From NCBI GenBank assembly GCA_030041305.1, contig JASHOC010000066.1, positions 1-35,534 of the forward strand: a stretch of DNA of 35,534 bases, read 5' to 3'. Below, piece after piece: positions 32,835-35,534 of the stretch. The first letter of the stretch is position 1, and each line of letters begins with the position of its first letter. Under the pieces are notes generated by a model. It searched no databases. It saw only the letters and a program-made list of their open reading frames with translations, and was not told the origin of the DNA. The DNA is from Acidobacteriaceae bacterium (GTDB taxonomy: Bacteria > Acidobacteriota > Terriglobia > Terriglobales > Acidobacteriaceae). A program made the translations under genes and the position numbers.

Positions 32835-33296
32835 ATGGCGGAAACTCTTTGTCTTGTTGACAGCAACATCCTGATTCGCTGGGTTCAACCGGCCGATCCT
32901 GATTATCCCGTTGTCGAAGCCGCTCTTGCCGTGCTGGCTGAGTCAGGCGCGATTCTCTGCTACACGTCCCAAAACCTTGCTGAATTCTGGAATGCCTCGA
33001 CGCGCCCGATAGAACGCAATGGCTATGGCTTATCGCCAGCTGAAGCAGACCGCCGGGCAAGACGCTTTGAATCACAGTTACGATTTCTACCGGATAGCCT
33101 GGCAGTACACGAAGAGTGGCGGAAGCTGCTTGTCGATTATGGCGTTTCAGGACTCCAGGTCCATGACACGCGGCTAGTTGCGGCTATGCGGGTCCACAAA
33201 GTGAAAAGCATTCTGACATTTAACACAAAACACTTTGTGCGTTTCATCGGAATTGAAGCTGTGCATCCAGCAACTATTGCGCGGCCATCAATATAG
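32835..33296 (+). CDS. PIN-domain (VapC-like) ribonuclease toxin
   Basis: A 153-aa PIN-domain protein. The acidic active-site residues are in place: Asp in LVDSNILIRW near residue 9, Glu in QNLAEFWN near 49, and Asp in LQVHDTRLVAAMRVHK near 112, followed by ILTFNTKHF with another polar residue. VapC-type toxins cleave tRNA or rRNA in a metal-dependent way. The length is slightly above the usual 130-140 aa. The gene follows its antitoxin with 3 bp spacing, and GC content is visibly lower than in the flanking chromosome, fitting acquired DNA. The minus-strand HTH gene ends 12 bp downstream, convergently. Confidence 0.88.
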   Translation: MAETLCLVDSNILIRWVQPADPDYPVVEAALAVLAESGAILCYTSQNLAEFWNASTRPIERNGYGLSPAEADRRARRFESQLRFLPDSLAVHEEWRKLLVDYGVSGLQVHDTRLVAAMRVHKVKSILTFNTKHFVRFIGIEAVHPATIARPSI

Positions 33297-33308
33297 GCCT
33301 GTGGTTCA

Positions 33309-33773
33309 TCAACTTGCGATGCGTTCGGGGTGGTTCATTCGCGCGAACCGTTGAAGCTCTGACACAGGAATCATCGTGCGGGTTCCGATCTTGCGGAAGG
33401 GCAGTTCTTTGCTCGCCAGCAAATAGTCGATGGACCTGACGCTGCGAGAAACAATTTCCGCGGCCTTTTCGCGGCTGACCAGGAGCCTTTCATCCAGCGG
33501 CACGCTCGCCTTTTTGGGCGGCTTTCGTTTCGCCCTCGCCTCGCTCCTTTCCTGCAAGTGCGGCTTCGGCAGTTTGCAGGCTTCCGGAGTCGAAACTCCG
33601 TCAGGTGAACGTCGCCTTCGTGGCTCTGCCCCGAGATCACTCTGGGCCTCTACAGTCGCAGCCTCCAGCTCAGTAGCAAATGGAAGTAAGAGCTGGTCGG
33701 AGTCTCTCAGTCGCGCGGCGCGGCGCAGCCGGTGAGGAGCAGGGGAAGAAGGGCGCAAAGGACACCTCGCCAA
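33309..33773 (-). CDS. Excisionase-like helix-turn-helix protein
   Basis: The C-terminal ~55 residues form a MerR/excisionase-type winged helix: ERLLVSREKAAEIVSRSVRS, then IDYLLASKELPFRKIGTRTM and VSELQRFAR. Small proteins of this type act as recombination directionality factors or AlpA-like activators, so with the integrase it is the natural Xis candidate. The N-terminus is uncertain. The frame is open to a TTG at 33773 without a ribosome site, and no ATG precedes the HTH. The region before KRKPPKKASVPLDE may be non-coding; a TTG start near residue 72 (LQERSEAR) is possible. A separate 24-codon lipoprotein-like frame overlaps the 5' part (see findings). Confidence 0.7.
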   Translation of the reverse strand: MARCPLRPSSPAPHRLRRAARLRDSDQLLLPFATELEAATVEAQSDLGAEPRRRRSPDGVSTPEACKLPKPHLQERSEARAKRKPPKKASVPLDERLLVSREKAAEIVSRSVRSIDYLLASKELPFRKIGTRTMIPVSELQRFARMNHPERIAS

Positions 33774-33784
33774 TCTTGCATGGG

Positions 33785-33814
33785 TTGACAGTAGCGCATT
33801 TGTCTACATAGAGT
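33785..33814 (+). promoter_or_regulatory. Sigma70-type promoter with downstream dyad for the 382-aa gene
   Basis: TTGACA (33785-33790) is a perfect -35. After 18 bp comes TAGAGT (33809-33814). Just after the expected start point lies TAACGTTACGTTA (33823-33835), whose first eight bases are a perfect palindrome and whose last five repeat half of it. This could be an operator. The ribosome site AAAGGAA follows at 33854-33860. Confidence 0.6.
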
Positions 33815-33865
33815 CAAATCTGTAACGTTACGTTAGGCGATCATGTAGGACTGAAAGGAAAGCCA

Positions 33866-35014
33866 ATGGCAGAGAAGGAAGCAGCGCCGCAACAACCGGT
33901 GATCTCGATTCGCATCTCCGAGGCGCTGCGGACGCGCCTCGAAGCCATGAGGACGCTCATGGCGATCAGGAACGGCCAGGCGGCTTCGACCTCGGAAGCC
34001 GCAAAGCACCTTCTCGAATCGGCGAAGGAGGAGCGCCTGGATCTGGTCAACCTGATCGGCGGCGGTACCGGCTCCCTGTATCAGATCCGTCAGAAGGTCA
34101 AATTCCAGTTTCTGCTCTCGCGTGCCGAGTGGGCCCTGATCGCTTATTACTGTCTTCAAGGTTCGGAGGTGAACGCGAATCCCTCTCCGACGGAGATTCA
34201 ACAGGAATCCCTGGCAGGGATGCTGGAGGCTTTTCAGGCTGTCTACTCGCTCCGCGGCAAGCGAGAGAAAACACCGCTAGACGCGTTCTTCCTATCTCAC
34301 CTGCCCGCCGACCGCAAGGTTGCCGCCAAGGCGCCCGAGGAGATTGGCAGCGCGGACGTGGAACGGGTCGTCACACAGACTCTCCGGGCGCTGAAAAATC
34401 CTCTGATGGGCTGGCAGAAGCCGGTCTTCATTGCACGAAACCTTTACTTTCTCCTCGACGAACTGGAGTTTCCTAACGTCGAAAAGCTGAACGAAACGCT
34501 CAAACCGTATTGGCCTGTCCTGTGGCGGGTGTGCGCTCGCGGTCATTACCTTCTCTATGAACGGCCAATCCGGGACCCGGAACCTCCCCCTTGGGATTGG
34601 CAGCAGGCTGCCCATCCACCGTCACCGCCTTCGTTTCAGGAGGGCGGTTACCGCCTAGAATTCTCACGGAGTCCGGGAGAGGAGCTGTGCGCTCGTCTCT
34701 GCCTTCCGGGGAAATACCGCACACAGTATCCGGTGAGCGGCTACCCGAAAATCTCGGAATTGCGGGCCATGTTGCAGCGGCTGGACCTCGGACGAGAGCG
34801 TAATTATTGGGAGGGCCGCCATTTCCTTGCCTATACCGGCGCGGATGAAAACGATGTGATCGGCGTCAATCTTCGCGCCCGTGACAATGGCATTACGTTT
34901 AATTTTCAAGACGACGATTGGAAAGCGATTCGCAATCTTTTCCGGCGCGCCTGGCTGGCTCCCGAGACGGGCCGGCTTTGGGATGTACTGGCGCTGGAGT
35001 ACGGCGAGATATAA
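33866..35014 (+). CDS. Unrecognised 382-aa island protein, RHH-like N-terminus
   Basis: I do not recognise a family. Residues ~12-55 (VISIRISEALRTRLEAMRTL, then TSEAAKHLLESAKEE) resemble a ribbon-helix-helix or antitoxin-type DNA-binding unit: strand, helix, helix. The central part (~75-240) is helical, with KFQFLLSRAEWALIAYYCLQ and LKNPLMGWQKPVFIARNLYF. A Pro-rich stretch (PEPPPWDWQQAAHPPSPPSF) precedes a C-terminal ~120-residue alpha/beta region ending WDVLALEYGEI. There is no signal peptide or membrane helix, so it is probably cytoplasmic. The ATG follows AAAGGAA by 6 nt, and a good sigma70 promoter lies upstream. It is transcribed alone, divergent from the Xis-like gene. It may be an island regulator or effector; function unknown. 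Confidence 0.8.
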   Translation: MAEKEAAPQQPVISIRISEALRTRLEAMRTLMAIRNGQAASTSEAAKHLLESAKEERLDLVNLIGGGTGSLYQIRQKVKFQFLLSRAEWALIAYYCLQGSEVNANPSPTEIQQESLAGMLEAFQAVYSLRGKREKTPLDAFFLSHLPADRKVAAKAPEEIGSADVERVVTQTLRALKNPLMGWQKPVFIARNLYFLLDELEFPNVEKLNETLKPYWPVLWRVCARGHYLLYERPIRDPEPPPWDWQQAAHPPSPPSFQEGGYRLEFSRSPGEELCARLCLPGKYRTQYPVSGYPKISELRAMLQRLDLGRERNYWEGRHFLAYTGADENDVIGVNLRARDNGITFNFQDDDWKAIRNLFRRAWLAPETGRLWDVLALEYGEI

Positions 35015-35016
35015 GA

Positions 35017-35035
35017 GCTGCGCTGCTGTCGCAGC
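35017..35035. terminator. Hairpin right after the 382-aa gene
   Basis: GCTGCG (35017-35022) and CGCAGC (35030-35035) pair around a 7-nt loop, beginning 2 bp after the stop codon. No T-run follows on the plus strand. It also lies 11 bp from the predicted 3' end of the minus-strand group II intron, in its 3' exon. Confidence 0.4.
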
Positions 35036-35046
35036 GGAAGCAAGTG

Positions 35047-35534
35047 GTCGCGGTAGGGATACGGCTTACGCCGTACCCCCCGCACAGATCCGGACGAGCG
35101 GATTTCCCGCATCCGGCTCTGGCCTCAGGTAGTGACGTGCAAACGGCGCGAAGGATAAGGGTGGCAGATATGGGCCGGAGGAAGCCAGCGGCGGATGAGC
35201 CGTTGCATTCGCTCCCACTGCACGCGCCCGTTCTGACTCCGCCGTTCAAGAGCACGGTGCCAGAAGTGACTGACCGTGAAGCGAAAGTGGGACAGAGCGT
35301 ACCGGTTCCCTGGAACTCCGAAGTATCGGAAATGCCCGCCCACAACGGACTTCAACCACTTGCCAACTTCAGGAACAGGGCCAGTCGCCCATTCAAGCCC
35401 GATGTCGGCTTGAGTGGGTCATATTTCCAGACCGCCCGATGAGCCATCGAATCGACAAATTCCGCCCCATCGCCCCGAACCGCGCACGATTTCCCCGAAG
35501 TTTCCAATCTGCCAAAATGGACTGCCCCCCTGAA
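35047..35534 (-). mobile_element. Group II intron, 3' portion (domains V and VI plus maturase end)
   Basis: On the minus strand, 35119-35087 reads as a domain V (GAGCCGGATGCGGG, a GAAA loop, TCCGCTCGTCCGGATC), 5 bp after the maturase stop. Domain VI follows: a stem TACGGC-GTAA-GCCGTA (35075-35060) extended by GGGG/TCCC, then an unpaired A (complement of 35054) above a GCGG/CCGC helix. That A is 8 nt from a 3' end at 35047 (ending GAC), the place expected for the branch-point adenosine. The catalytic-triad helix has a G-A mismatch (GGATC instead of the usual GGTTC), suggesting decay. The 5' end lies beyond the window. Confidence 0.75.
35125..35418 (-). pseudogene. Group II intron reverse transcriptase/maturase, C-terminal fragment
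   Basis: The minus frame gives GPVPEVGKWLKSVVGGHFRY, FGVPGNRYALSHFRFTVSHF, RALERRSQNGRVQWERMQRL and RWLPPAHICHPYPSRR, then a stop at 35125-35127. This is the maturase X / C-terminal region of bacterial LtrA-like intron-encoded proteins (VPGN, RRSQ and HPYP motifs). A stop interrupts the frame at 35419-35421. The minus strand from there to the window edge shows no reverse-transcriptase motif in any frame. The protein is therefore truncated or frameshifted, not merely cut by the window. 35419-35534 holds nothing else I recognise. Confidence 0.8.

Noticed and set aside
31373..35534. Second copy of the tRNA 3' end (attR) within the window
   Set aside because: No match to the T-arm/acceptor segment was found downstream by eye, so the element's right end is not claimed.

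Overview
The window is a high-GC bacterial chromosome segment, most likely from a soil-type Acidobacteriota (Terriglobia-like). That placement is inferred from gene content and composition: an OPT peptide transporter, a Tat-exported GH29 fucosidase, an alkaline-phosphatase-superfamily hydrolase, secreted S9 and S10 peptidases, a UPF0182 protein and small basic or secreted proteins. There is no rRNA or marker gene to prove it.

Layout. 1-317: an inverted-repeat-rich leader. 318-3111: an OPT transporter, then a HicB/HicA toxin-antitoxin pair whose toxin is frameshifted, then a decayed second copy of the OPT 3' end. 3133-9071: a forward run of SDR dehydrogenase, MFS permease, alpha-L-fucosidase, small c-type cytochrome and an RlmI-like rRNA methyltransferase. 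9072-13649 (minus): an RHH-like protein, a GAF-EAL c-di-GMP phosphodiesterase and a secreted prolyl oligopeptidase, divergent from a secreted S10 carboxypeptidase (13774-15429). 15489-16279 (minus): a HIT protein and a truncated DHA2-type MFS remnant. 16450-22773: a sulfatase-like hydrolase broken by one in-frame stop, a large UPF0182 membrane protein, a LOG-family phosphoribohydrolase and a Gfo/Idh/MocA oxidoreductase. 22834-24359: one small basic protein and about 1.2 kb of intergenic DNA with hairpins. 24360-31212: a membrane protein, a PAS-PAS-GAF-sigma54 activator, a Dcm-like cytosine methyltransferase with a Vsr mismatch endonuclease, a small secreted basic protein and a Rieske oxygenase.

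31297 to the window end looks like the left end of an integrated genomic island. A tRNA with anticodon CAT (best read as tRNA-Ile2) is followed 100 bp later by an intact tyrosine integrase, a VapBC-type pair, an excisionase-like HTH protein, an unrecognised 382-aa protein with an RHH-like N-terminus and its own good sigma70 promoter, and the 3' end of a group II intron (domains V/VI plus the maturase C-terminus) on the minus strand. The matching right attachment site is not in the window.

How the genes fit together (inference): the core is a polymer-scavenging heterotroph. Exported peptidases and an oligopeptide transporter handle peptides; the fucosidase, MFS permease and dehydrogenases handle sugars. 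Several single genes (LOG, Gfo/Idh, HIT, Rieske) lack a Shine-Dalgarno sequence and carry a TANNNT hexamer only 6-9 nt before ATG, which suggests leaderless or nearly leaderless transcription. The most novel-looking material is the tRNA-linked island with its 382-aa protein. The Thr-nucleophile hydrolase with a lone nonsense codon is next.
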